Shown: piece by piece, positions 6,516 through 13,771 of the stretch | Numbering within the stretch: the first letter of the stretch is position 1 | Layout of the letters: each line of letters opens with the position of its first letter | IMG/VR virus record: IMGVR_UViG_3300032334_001433 | Coordinates: 62,001 to 126,000 of that record | Source of the DNA: a virus | Reading direction: 5' to 3' (one strand) | Length of the DNA stretch: 64,000 bases | The notes under the pieces: generated by a model | What the model saw: only the letters and a program-made list of their open reading frames with translations | Told to the model about the DNA's origin: nothing | Databases searched by the model: none | Program-made: the position numbers and the translations under genes

Positions 6516-7040
6516 ATGAGTCTAAAAGATCTAACCCATGCAAAACATAAAGAAGCAGAAACGCAACCGTTTATTAAAGCTATCTTTAAAAAATCAGTAA
6601 CAAGAGAAGAATACGCAGATTACTTATTTCAACTTGGTTTTATATACCATGTATTGGAAGAAGATGTCGGAAACAAATTTGGCTTATTTAACGATATGCC
6701 GGAATTGAAACGATCATCGTATATTAGAGATGACATTAATGAGCTTACCACTCCTACAACTTTATATTCGCCTAAAAAATCTACAGTAGATTATGTAAAT
6801 TATTTACTTGGTATAGACAATGCACAAGATGCAATGGCCCATGTATATGTTCGTCATATGGGAGATTTATTTGGTGGCCAGGCTCTTGCAAAACTTGTGC
6901 CTGGTTCTGGAAAAATGTACAAGTTTGAGAATAAAGAAGAATTAATTAGTAAAGTTAGATCTAAACTAGTTATTGAAATGGCAGACGAAGCAAACATTGC
7001 ATTTGACCACAATATTAATATGGTTAAGGAATATAATTAA
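6516..7040 (+). CDS. ho1: Heme oxygenase
   Basis: 174 aa, somewhat shorter than plant and cyanobacterial enzymes. Opens heme to biliverdin IX-alpha, CO and Fe2+ using reduced ferredoxin. The proximal heme-ligand region THAKHKEAETQPF (His about 11) is present, as is the distal-helix signature YVRHMGDLFGGQALAK, matching the family R-[YH]-x-G-D-x-[FS]-G-G-Q. Its stop overlaps the start of the bilin reductase (TAATG), so the two products are likely made together. No ferredoxin gene is in the window, so host ferredoxin or flavodoxin would supply electrons. Confidence 0.93.
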   Translation: MSLKDLTHAKHKEAETQPFIKAIFKKSVTREEYADYLFQLGFIYHVLEEDVGNKFGLFNDMPELKRSSYIRDDINELTTPTTLYSPKKSTVDYVNYLLGIDNAQDAMAHVYVRHMGDLFGGQALAKLVPGSGKMYKFENKEELISKVRSKLVIEMADEANIAFDHNINMVKEYN

Positions 7041-7714
7041 TGTCTATGGTGTGGGATAAGATGATTCCATTATCGGAATCAATTATTGATAGATTCAAAG
7101 AGTGTGATATTTTACCAATAGATAGTAAATATGAACATTCCGATATTGATTTCACTTGGAAAAATTATCTATTCAAATCTAATAAATTTCGTCGAGCACA
7201 TATCGAAATTGTAGATGCCAGAGAATCTAAAAAGATGTGGGTTATGCACATGACAATATTTCCACATCTAAATGATCCTGCACCAATATTTGGTTTTGAT
7301 GTAGTTTGTGGCGCAAATAAGATTACTGGTGCATTCCATGATTTTTCTAAATCTGGCGACAGTGAAATTTATAATTGGTATCAAGATAAAATGTCTTCTA
7401 TAAATTGGAGCAAACCAAGAGAATTGCCAGATTGGGCAAAACGTATTTTTAGTCCAATGATGCTTGCGGCAGGAAATGTTAGTACAGAAGAAGAATTGGA
7501 CAAATTAATTGCTGTTGCTATAGACAATCTAGACTATTACCTTTATAATGTAGGAAATGAAAGCGAAGATAATAGTTATGTTGAGGCATATAACAACTAT
7601 TGTAGCAATCAAAAGTTAAATCATCACACACTAGCAATGATGGTTAATTTAGGTGTAGACGAGACCAATTTTAAAAACTTTATGGATGAAATTTTATTTC
7701 CAGAAATTAAATGA
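7040..7714 (+). CDS. pcyX: Ferredoxin-dependent bilin reductase (PcyA/PcyX clade)
   Basis: 224 aa. Family blocks: FRRAHIEI (Glu56), WVMHMTIFPH (His70) and PIFGFDVVCG (Asp87), then AFHDFSKSG, LPDWAKRIFSPMM and a terminal helix ending ILFPEIK. Alignment by eye to PcyA places E56, H70 and D87 on PcyA Glu76, His88 and Asp105; the H-to-D spacing of 17 is identical and E-to-H is two longer. It would reduce biliverdin from the adjacent heme oxygenase to a phycobilin. Phage PcyX makes phycoerythrobilin. As I recall, PcyX has Asp where this protein has Glu56, so phycocyanobilin or phycoerythrobilin are both possible. It overlaps gp33 by 4 bases. Confidence 0.88.
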   Translation: MSMVWDKMIPLSESIIDRFKECDILPIDSKYEHSDIDFTWKNYLFKSNKFRRAHIEIVDARESKKMWVMHMTIFPHLNDPAPIFGFDVVCGANKITGAFHDFSKSGDSEIYNWYQDKMSSINWSKPRELPDWAKRIFSPMMLAAGNVSTEEELDKLIAVAIDNLDYYLYNVGNESEDNSYVEAYNNYCSNQKLNHHTLAMMVNLGVDETNFKNFMDEILFPEIK

Positions 7715-7971
7715 ACGAACAAGAAATTTTAACCGATAGTTTAATTATTACAAAAAGATTTAGATCTCCAAACGAGTTTTCTTTGTATATCGAAGAACTT
7801 GTTGCAAAGGAACATATTAGTTATATGGATGCAGTAATTCAGTATTGTAATGAAATTGATATTGATGTTGAATCTGTAGCCAACCTAATTAATAAGTCTT
7901 TAAAAGATAAAATTCAGTATGAAGCCGAAGAACAAAACTATATGAAACCAAGGGGCAAACTGCCACTATGA
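7711..7971 (+). CDS. gp33: Late-transcription co-activator gp33
   Basis: 86 aa. In T4, gp33 binds the RNA polymerase beta-flap and links the sliding clamp to gp55-dependent late transcription. The central segment EHISYMDAVIQYCNEIDIDVESVANLI and the LKDKIQYEAEEQNYMKP tail match the marine T4-like gp33 group as I know it. Position supports this: gp33, gp59 and gp32 are neighbours in the same order as in T4. It is coupled by overlap to both neighbours. TATAAATA late promoters occur elsewhere in this window, so the substrate sites exist. Confidence 0.8.
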   Translation: MNEQEILTDSLIITKRFRSPNEFSLYIEELVAKEHISYMDAVIQYCNEIDIDVESVANLINKSLKDKIQYEAEEQNYMKPRGKLPL

Positions 7972-8579
7972 CAATGGATGAATTTTCAGTTTATAAAATG
8001 TATATTGCATTGAAGTTACATTTTACAACAGACAAATATGATGTAGTTAAACAACGGGGTAAGGTCAAAGCAAGCCGACAAGCTTTCGCAAAAAGAACTG
8101 ATCTTTTCTCTATTAGAAAAATTTCCAAAACTTATTCCGACGAAGAAGTTGCTAATTTTTTAGTCGCAAATTTTGTTTCTGGCGATCGCTGGGGAGGGAT
8201 GTTTGATATTGATGCAGGCGAAAGATATCAACTTTGGAAAAAGAAAATTGAAAGTTTATCTTATAATTTTTCTCAAGACTTAGATGCACTTATTGCAGAA
8301 ATGAAAGATAAAAATTTAAGTTTATCGGAAATCTTTAATGTGCAATCGGGACAACACCCATATATAATTAAAGCGTTTTTAAGAAAAACAATTAGCATTG
8401 AGACCTTGGTTATATTGGAAAAGCTTAACAAGTACGTGGAAGTTTTTGATAAAGAAATAACTGACACTATAGTTTGGCCCGATATATCTAGATTGATTAA
8501 AAAGTATAAACCATTTTTATCTATAGATACGGAAAAATTTAATGGAATCTTTAGACAACGAATTAGAAACGCAGGGTAG
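7968..8579 (+). CDS. gp59: Replicative helicase loader gp59
   Basis: 203 aa, near the T4 length. Loads the gp41 helicase onto gp32-coated forked DNA. Conserved marks: FSVYKMYIALKLHF near the N-terminus, YDVVKQRGKVKASRQAF, ANFVSGDRWGG in the middle and LSIDTEKFN near the end, parallel to T4 gp59. Starts at ATG 7968, overlapping gp33 by 4 bases; overlaps the next small ORF by 38 bases. The gp59/gp32 neighbourhood is conserved from T4. Confidence 0.9.
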   Translation: MTMDEFSVYKMYIALKLHFTTDKYDVVKQRGKVKASRQAFAKRTDLFSIRKISKTYSDEEVANFLVANFVSGDRWGGMFDIDAGERYQLWKKKIESLSYNFSQDLDALIAEMKDKNLSLSEIFNVQSGQHPYIIKAFLRKTISIETLVILEKLNKYVEVFDKEITDTIVWPDISRLIKKYKPFLSIDTEKFNGIFRQRIRNAG

Positions 8580-8760
8580 GTTTAAAAAACTAGAGGAAGA
8601 TCTTGTTAGAATGCAAGAACTACTAGCTTACCAACAAGAAGCGATAAAGGATACGCAACGATATTTAATTAAAGTTGCGCACGGTCAACAGGAACTTAGC
8701 AAGCGTTTGCTTGCTTGGCCGTATATCAAAGTTCCGACAAAAAAGACGAAAGATGTTTAA
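8542..8760 (+). CDS. Small coiled-coil protein of unknown function
   Basis: 72 aa, overlapping the end of gp59 by 38 bases. Residues about 12-55 form a charged heptad-like helix (RFKKLEEDLVRMQELLAYQQ and onward). The tail LAWPYIKVPTKKTK is basic. Conserved-looking small gene in the 33-59-32 block; I cannot assign a function. The overlap and helical composition support a real gene rather than a shadow. Confidence 0.6.
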   Translation: MESLDNELETQGRFKKLEEDLVRMQELLAYQQEAIKDTQRYLIKVAHGQQELSKRLLAWPYIKVPTKKTKDV

Positions 8761-8777
8761 TATTTTTATTTTGCAAA

Positions 8778-8966
8778 ATGGACAATTACAGGAAAAAAGA
8801 TAATTACGAGCGTGAAAAGAAGATTCGCCGGGTAGAAAAGGGCAGTCACAAACTTGACAAGCATCGAAAGATTATATATAATATGACACCATCGAGTAAA
8901 GACGATGATGTATTTGATGAATATCTAGATTATGCATACGAAAATCAAAAAATTAAACGACGTTAA
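8778..8966 (+). CDS. Small highly charged protein upstream of gp32
   Basis: 62 aa from ATG 8778; a longer in-frame start at 8715 lies wholly within the preceding gene and adds an unrelated hydrophobic stretch. The protein is rich in K, R, E and D (REKKIRRVEKGSHKLDKHRK) with an acidic end. It contains the gp32 promoter in its coding sequence. Small basic proteins at this position are common in marine T4-like phages. Nucleic-acid binding is plausible from charge only. Confidence 0.6.
   Translation: MDNYRKKDNYEREKKIRRVEKGSHKLDKHRKIIYNMTPSSKDDDVFDEYLDYAYENQKIKRR
8854..8882 (+). promoter_or_regulatory. Consensus sigma70-type promoter for gp32
   Basis: TTGACA at 8854-8859 and TATAAT at 8877-8882, both exact, 17-base spacer, inside the small gene at 8778-8966. 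The predicted start is near 8889, leaving a leader of about 115 bases before gp32. In T4, gp32 mRNA is translationally autoregulated through its leader; a long leader here would allow the same, but no pseudoknot was established. Confidence 0.85.
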
Positions 8967-9005
8967 TACTACGCACATACTACGCCAATACGAAAGGAAA
9001 TTATC

Positions 9006-9929
9006 ATGGCATTCACATCACTAGCAGATCTACGCAAATCTCGCGGCGGCTTCGATTCTTTAATGAAAGAAGTTGAAAAGATTGCAAATCCCCAATCAGA
9101 ATCTAACAGCAAAAACGACGACCGCTACTGGCAACCAGAAGTTGACAAAGCAGGTAATGGTTATGCTGTTATCCGATTCTTAGCGCCACCAAAAGGCGAA
9201 GAACTTCCATGGGTTCGCATTTGGAATCATGGTTTTCAGGGACCTACTGGAAAATGGTATATTGAGAATTCTTTAACAACTCTTGGTAAACAAGATCCTG
9301 TTTCAGAACTTAATACTGAACTATGGAATTCCGGTTCAGAAGCAAATAAAGAAGTTGCTCGAAAACAAAAACGTAAACTAACTTATATCACAAACATTCT
9401 TGTTGTTCAGGATACTAAACATCCAGAGAATGAGGGTAAAGTATTCTTGTATAAGTTTGGTAAGAAAATCTTTGATAAGATTAAAGACGTTGCAGAGCCA
9501 CAATTTGAGGACGAAAAACCACTTAACCCGTTTGATTTCTGGGAAGGTGCAAACTTCAAGTTGAAGATTCGCAATGTAGAAGGATATCGCAATTATGACA
9601 AATCAGAATTCGATACTCCAAGTCCAGTTTCTAATGATGATTCCATCATCGAGGCAATTTGGTCCAAACAACATTCATTGACAGCGTTCTTGGAACCTAA
9701 GAACTTTAAATCATATGATGAGTTGAAAAAGAAACTTACTATGGTTCTTTCTAATGGTGCACCTCCGGTTAAACCTGCAGAAAGTGTTGATTTAGATGAA
9801 GACGCATCATTCACACGACCAGCAGCTCAAGTTACTCGGACACCAGCACCTACTCCTAAACAGGATGTAAATTTTGACGATGACGACGAGTCTTTGTCAT
9901 ATTTCTCAAAGTTGGCGAGTGACGACTAA
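9006..9929 (+). CDS. gp32: Single-stranded DNA-binding protein gp32
   Basis: 307 aa; coats ssDNA at forks and recombination intermediates. The N-terminus MAFTSLADLRKSRGGFDSL is the basic LAST-type cooperativity region. The OB core runs to about residue 235. The acidic C-terminal tail (FDDDDESLSYFSKLASDD) docks replication partners. T4 gp32 has a zinc site with three Cys and one His; here the equivalent segment reads WYIENSLTTLGKQDP with no Cys, a loss I also associate with marine relatives. GGAAA precedes the ATG. Confidence 0.95.
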   Translation: MAFTSLADLRKSRGGFDSLMKEVEKIANPQSESNSKNDDRYWQPEVDKAGNGYAVIRFLAPPKGEELPWVRIWNHGFQGPTGKWYIENSLTTLGKQDPVSELNTELWNSGSEANKEVARKQKRKLTYITNILVVQDTKHPENEGKVFLYKFGKKIFDKIKDVAEPQFEDEKPLNPFDFWEGANFKLKIRNVEGYRNYDKSEFDTPSPVSNDDSIIEAIWSKQHSLTAFLEPKNFKSYDELKKKLTMVLSNGAPPVKPAESVDLDEDASFTRPAAQVTRTPAPTPKQDVNFDDDDESLSYFSKLASDD

Positions 9930-9942
9930 TAAAGGAAATAAA

Positions 9943-10134
9943 ATGAGTTTAAAAGAAAATGTAATTATATTATTTGCATCTTTGGCTATGGCTCATTCTG
10001 GGGTTGCTTTTGCAGCGACTCCAGTTAAGAAAAACAATCTTGAAATTCGAAAGATTGAAAATAAGCATAAGAATGAAAAGAAGGTTAAAAAACCTAAACC
10101 AAAGGTTAAACGACCTTCAGAATTGAAGAAGTAA
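9943..10134 (+). CDS. Exported lysine-rich small protein
   Basis: 63 aa from ATG 9943, with AAAGGAA upstream. An in-frame start at 9874 lies inside gp32 and adds no sensible sequence. A signal peptide (LKENVIILFASLAMAHSGVAFA) is followed by a strongly basic tail with repeated KKxKPK motifs. It would be periplasmic and highly cationic in the host. Function unknown. It is the last gene before a terminator shared with the convergent minus-strand operon. Confidence 0.65.
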   Translation: MSLKENVIILFASLAMAHSGVAFAATPVKKNNLEIRKIENKHKNEKKVKKPKPKVKRPSELKK

Positions 10135-10140
10135 AAGAAA

Positions 10141-10161
10141 AGCCCAGGAAACTGGGCTTTT
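10141..10161 (+). terminator. Intrinsic terminator between convergent operons
   Basis: AGCCCAG 10141-10147, loop GAAA, CTGGGCT 10152-10158, then TTT and further T/A. The flanking A-run before the stem and T-run after it allow it to work in both directions, ending the gp32 operon and the minus-strand lysis/baseplate operon. Confidence 0.9.
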
Positions 10162-10168
10162 TTATTGA

Positions 10169-11650
10169 TTATCTATCCGTATATGCTGCTCTTTTATCTT
10201 GCCATCTATTAAATGAACTATAACTAGAATGAGGGGTAGGAGAAGATCCTATAATTGTTTGTTCTGTATTGTTAACAACTTTATTAGATACGATAGGTGC
10301 AATTGTGTTTGTTTGTGTTGTTTGTGGACTTAGTTTTAAATCTGTATTTGTATCTGTTACGTTTTGTAGAACATTTTTTAACGCCGGTGATTCTTTTGGT
10401 GACACCATTTCTTTAGCTTGATCTGGCAATTTTAATGTCTTATTGCTTGGTGTTATTGTTTCAGATTTTTTTATTATATCTTTAAGTTTCTCTTCTCCGC
10501 CCCAATTTTTTATTTCTTCTTGGGTTCCCTTTTGTAGAATATATCTGGCTTCATCTGGATTAGGATCTTGTATAGCTTCAACTTTTGATTTATTTTCTTT
10601 TGGTGCTGCTTCAGTATTAGGTTTTCTATCTTCGTTGTCTCTGCTTTGTCTAATTATTGCTGCGGCCATACCAGTGTCATCACCTGCTCCTGAATTTGAC
10701 AACATATCAAGTTGTTCATTACTTGCATTTGATATTGCGTTGGTTGCGCCTGCAGCTAATGCAAGTCCACCTACTCCTACCGCAGCAGGTACTGCTACGC
10801 TTGAAAGTACACTTGCGGTTGCAGCCGCCTTGCCTGCTTTGCCGCCAGGAATTTCTGGTATATTAATACCTCCAGATAGAGAAGATAAAACATCGGATAA
10901 TTTATCTGCAATTGCTTCTGCTAATTTTTCTCTATCTTCGCTTTTTGCACTTTCATTATTTGGTTCAACTCCCTTTGATTTATCTGAAGGAGACACTATA
11001 TTTTCAGAAATAATTTTTTTAATGTTTATTGCTTCCTCAAGTATTTGTTTTTGTGTCTTATCATCTTTTAAATCTATAAGTACTTCAACCATGTCAGATA
11101 ACACTTTGTTTGTAGAGTCCGAGGAAACATGAGGAGGTGCAACTGCAGTTAATGGTGCAGAAATTTCTTTTGCTTGAATTTCCGGCATTGGCGTAGCAAT
11201 TTCTCTAGGCAGTTCTTTTGGAATATCTTGAACTGATTCTTCTCTAGGAACTATGTTGCCTATATCTCCTAATTTATTTTCCACAACTGGATTTTCATTT
11301 GGCGCCTGCAACATTGGTTCAATTTGTTGAGGTTCTTCTGTTTCCGAAGTTACTTTACTAATATTTTCAGGTAAAGAAGATTTTCCAAAACCAAGATATT
11401 GTGGTAGATCTTTTGTAAATGGTGAGGCAAATCCCTTACCAAAATCTTTTATATCTCCAATCAAAGTTCTTGAAGGTTTTTCAGAATCCTCTTGTTCTTT
11501 TTTAGATTTACCTGCACGTTTTTCTAATGTTTTAGTAAGCGAATCCAATGAGCTTTTTAGATCATTTATATCTTTATGCGCCATCCCATCCTTGCCGAAT
11601 AATTGAATTAATTCGGCTAAGGGATTTTCGGAATTGGATGTTTTATCCAT
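10169..11650 (-). CDS. Low-complexity structural-type protein of unknown function
   Basis: 493 aa. N-terminal coiled-coil-like helix (residues about 10-50), then long polar stretches rich in E, K, P, S and T. Around residues 265-305 lies a hydrophobic Ala/Gly segment (PGGKAGKAAATASVLSSV and onward) that could be membrane-active. The rest is disordered. I do not recognise the family. It is translationally coupled to the holin gene (stop and start overlap as TAATG on the minus strand) and ends the minus-strand operon. It could be a virion-internal or lysis-accessory protein. A 229-residue antisense frame lies over it but looks like a shadow. Confidence 0.7.
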   Translation of the reverse strand: MDKTSNSENPLAELIQLFGKDGMAHKDINDLKSSLDSLTKTLEKRAGKSKKEQEDSEKPSRTLIGDIKDFGKGFASPFTKDLPQYLGFGKSSLPENISKVTSETEEPQQIEPMLQAPNENPVVENKLGDIGNIVPREESVQDIPKELPREIATPMPEIQAKEISAPLTAVAPPHVSSDSTNKVLSDMVEVLIDLKDDKTQKQILEEAINIKKIISENIVSPSDKSKGVEPNNESAKSEDREKLAEAIADKLSDVLSSLSGGINIPEIPGGKAGKAAATASVLSSVAVPAAVGVGGLALAAGATNAISNASNEQLDMLSNSGAGDDTGMAAAIIRQSRDNEDRKPNTEAAPKENKSKVEAIQDPNPDEARYILQKGTQEEIKNWGGEEKLKDIIKKSETITPSNKTLKLPDQAKEMVSPKESPALKNVLQNVTDTNTDLKLSPQTTQTNTIAPIVSNKVVNNTEQTIIGSSPTPHSSYSSFNRWQDKRAAYTDR

Positions 11651-12237
11651 TATAGGGTAGGTCTTCTAACCACCGGTTTTATTGCTGAACTTTGTTGTGG
11701 TTGGGAGGTATCTCCAAATCCACCCGAGGATCCAAACGTAGACGCTCCAGTGCTTGGACTGCTACCAAAGCCGCCTGCGGTTGGTGTATCAAAACCGCCG
11801 GGGGAACCGAATCCTCCTGGCGAAGGCGCGCCAAATGCTGCTGGGCTGCTTGTTGGTGTACTGAATCCGCCATTAGTTAAACCTCCCTGTGTAGGTGTAG
11901 ATGGCGGTGGAACATACGTTGTCCCTGAACCGAGACCACCATTATTTGCGCCGTTTAATTTCTCTTGAGTTCTACCATGTGCAGCAATACCAAGTACAGC
12001 TCCCATCGCTACGTGAAATAATCCTGCGCCTTGTAGGGTTAATGGTTGCCATTGTACGTTAACTGATCCTTTACTTAATGATTGTAGTAAACTCCAAAAA
12101 ATAGGAGCAACTACAAAATCAAAAGTACATACAGCCATGTACATCCAACCCATCATTGGACGCCATTTACTGTTCATCCAATCTTCTTTTTTCTTTTCAC
12201 TGGCACTCATTTTATATTCTTTTTCTTCTTCGGCCAT
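11650..12237 (-). CDS. Holin, GTA-type three-helix family, with Gly/Pro-rich tail
   Basis: 195 aa. After a charged start (MAEEEKEYKM) comes WRPMMGWMYMAVCTFDFVVAPIFW (helix 1), then WQPLTLQGAGLFHVAMGAVLGIAAHG with further hydrophobic segments. The WRP...W block and the HxAMGAVLGIAAHGR block match the 3TM holin family first defined in gene transfer agents. The last 90 residues are a disordered repeat of GGFGS/PTPTGG. Forms inner-membrane lesions to time lysis and would release the GH19 endolysin. Long disordered tails on holins are unusual. Confidence 0.75.
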   Translation of the reverse strand: MAEEEKEYKMSASEKKKEDWMNSKWRPMMGWMYMAVCTFDFVVAPIFWSLLQSLSKGSVNVQWQPLTLQGAGLFHVAMGAVLGIAAHGRTQEKLNGANNGGLGSGTTYVPPPSTPTQGGLTNGGFSTPTSSPAAFGAPSPGGFGSPGGFDTPTAGGFGSSPSTGASTFGSSGGFGDTSQPQQSSAIKPVVRRPTL

Positions 12238-12239
12238 TT

Positions 12240-12434
12240 TTAACCCTTTGCTGCTTTTTTAGCTTTTATTTTTTCATTTTCATCATTTATATAATTTACT
12301 AATAACGATACGTATATTTCTCTTTCCCATGGCAACATATTTTCTATTTCTGTTAATGAGTATTTATGGTGCTGCATTAACGAAAAATTTAACTGAAAAT
12401 AGTTTATAAGACTTTCATGAGAAAGAGTTAGACG
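12240..12434 (-). CDS. gp51: gp51-like baseplate hub assembly domain, probably read by -1 frameshift from gp26
   Basis: 64 codons in the -1 frame after gp26, from the slip site to TAA at 12240. Protein: RLTLSHESLINYFQLNFSL, then MQHHKYSLTEIENMLPWER and a charged terminal helix. The segment before the only ATG (12377) looks genuinely protein-like and continues smoothly from the gp26 end ...KFF. This supports entry by frameshift rather than, or as well as, independent initiation of a 45-aa product. The LPWEREIYVSLL motif is what I associate with gp51-type hub-assembly proteins of marine T4-like phages. The assignment is from position and motif only. Confidence 0.6.
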   Translation of the reverse strand, partial: RLTLSHESLINYFQLNFSLMQHHKYSLTEIENMLPWEREIYVSLLVNYINDENEKIKAKKAAKG

Positions 12435-13120
12435 AAAAAATTTTGGAGGCCCTCCAAATCTACAACATTCAAATGATTACATTGCGGACATTCTGCCTCA
12501 ATATGATGTACAAGTTTAGGAATGTTTCTAAAAAATTCTTCCAACAAATCAAATTGTTTCTTTGTAAATGAACTAACAAAATTATTTAATTCCTCCGGAG
12601 AATATGATTTTTTATCATAATAGTCCTCAGGAGTAAATACTGCGTCTATACAATTTGTAATTAATTCTACAATTTTTGCACTGTTTACATTATTATGTAT
12701 ATCTAACATTTCTTCAAATTTTGGATAACGTAAAACTACGCCAACAGTATCATTCAACATTATTTTATTGTCTACAGAATCTTTAGTAACTTTAAGATCC
12801 ATTATATTAATTGAATGATCTATTTTATTACCGCAAACACAATTCACAATTATATCTGCACTTTCACTTATAGATTTTGCTCTAATATTTAAGAACAAGT
12901 ATTCCACATCAAAGTGAGCAAGTTTATCAATATCTAATTTTTTAAACGTACAATTATCCACTAACTCTGTAACTATTCTAGAAATTTCTCCGACATCTGC
13001 TTCTACATTAGTTAAAAGTATTTTATATTCTTTAACTAAGAATGGTCTATATTTAACAGTTTTCCCCGTTGAAGGTAATGTCAATTCGTATAATGGTGTC
13101 TCTAATATTGGTAAAGCCAT
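12428..13120 (-). CDS. gp26: Baseplate hub subunit gp26
   Basis: 230 aa T4 baseplate-protein family (gp26). Starts MALPILETPLYELTLPSTGK with strong FRPFLVKEYK-type motif (YRPFLVKEYKILL), followed by helices. Two cysteine pairs, CVCG (C94, C96) and CPQC (C211, C214), look like a split zinc ribbon. It ends DLEGLQNFFV. Its stop codon lies 4 bases beyond an AAAATTTTTTC slippery run, and a -1 shift would extend it by 64 residues. The gene sits between a tail-tube-fold protein and the gp51-like frame, consistent with hub assembly. Confidence 0.85.
   Translation of the reverse strand: MALPILETPLYELTLPSTGKTVKYRPFLVKEYKILLTNVEADVGEISRIVTELVDNCTFKKLDIDKLAHFDVEYLFLNIRAKSISESADIIVNCVCGNKIDHSINIMDLKVTKDSVDNKIMLNDTVGVVLRYPKFEEMLDIHNNVNSAKIVELITNCIDAVFTPEDYYDKKSYSPEELNNFVSSFTKKQFDLLEEFFRNIPKLVHHIEAECPQCNHLNVVDLEGLQNFFV
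12434..12440 (-). other. Candidate -1 ribosomal frameshift site T_TTT_TTC
   Basis: Read on the minus strand, the last gp26 codons are CAA AAT TTT TTC GTC TAA. T_TTT_TTC fits X_XXY_YYZ: both tRNAs can re-pair after slipping back one base. The overlapping A_AAT_TTT is a second possible slip site. Slippage moves the ribosome into the 64-codon gp51-like frame. The stop two codons later would pause ribosomes near the site. Confidence 0.65.
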
Positions 13121-13136
13121 AATATATCCTTTATAA

Positions 13137-13763
13137 TTAAATTATTGTTCCAATGGCCTGCATAGGATCTGTTATTGTAGGTGTAGTTAATGTATCGTAA
13201 TTATAACTACTAGAAGTAGGCACCCATTTTCTATAACCAAAAGTTACAATTAATTTATGCGTTTGGTTTAGCGCGGCCATATTTAAATCCATCATATTAA
13301 TTGCTTTTGGAAAAGCATCTATTAGTTTTATAGTGTATGTTTCATTATCTTTATCATCTAATTGTTTTATAATAATGTCTGCAGTATTTTCTGGTCTATT
13401 ATTTTTAAATTGATACTGCGCATTAAATGAATTTGGATTTATGATACTAAATATCCATGCGTCAAAAAATGCTTTAGTTGCAAATTTAGTGTCAACATAA
13501 AAAGTCATACTAATTGCTTCGCCGCCATATTCTAAAGATACCGGTTTCTGATAAGCAGGTCCGTAAATTCGTTGACCTTTTGTTGTGACCGCAATACCAG
13601 GAAGATTTGATATTTCGCAAAATAAAGTAACCAATCTCCCGTCATCAGTAAATTTTTGCAATGCAGGTGGCGGATTTATTTGTACTTCAAATCTATTAAC
13701 CTTTGCAAGGCCTTTGGCTTTAACTGCACTAATAAAATTTGACAAGTTAAACTGAGATTTCAT
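13137..13763 (-). CDS. Tail-tube-fold baseplate protein, gp54/gp19-like
   Basis: 208 aa. N-terminal FISAVKAKGLAKVNRFEVQI, then LFCEISNLPG, RIYGPAYQKP, SMTFYVDTKF and AFFDAWI, and C-terminal INMMDLNMAALNQTHKLIVTF. These are the strands and helix of the gp19 tube fold shared by tube, initiator and cap proteins. Near gp26 and the divergent gp48, it is a good candidate for tube initiator gp54, though shorter than T4 gp54. A second such protein lies at 48990-49574, so which one acts as gp54 is unresolved. Confidence 0.7.
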   Translation of the reverse strand: MKSQFNLSNFISAVKAKGLAKVNRFEVQINPPPALQKFTDDGRLVTLFCEISNLPGIAVTTKGQRIYGPAYQKPVSLEYGGEAISMTFYVDTKFATKAFFDAWIFSIINPNSFNAQYQFKNNRPENTADIIIKQLDDKDNETYTIKLIDAFPKAINMMDLNMAALNQTHKLIVTFGYRKWVPTSSSYNYDTLTTPTITDPMQAIGTII

Positions 13764-13771
13764 TTTAATCC

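Noticed and set aside
10443-11132. 229-aa plus-strand ORF
   Set aside because: Antisense to the 493-aa gene, Ser/Leu-rich low-complexity mirror of its codons, no ribosome site, after a terminator.
11692-11968. Overlapping short ORFs on both strands in the holin tail
   Set aside because: They arise from the Gly/Pro/Ser repeat DNA; no initiation signals or family likeness.
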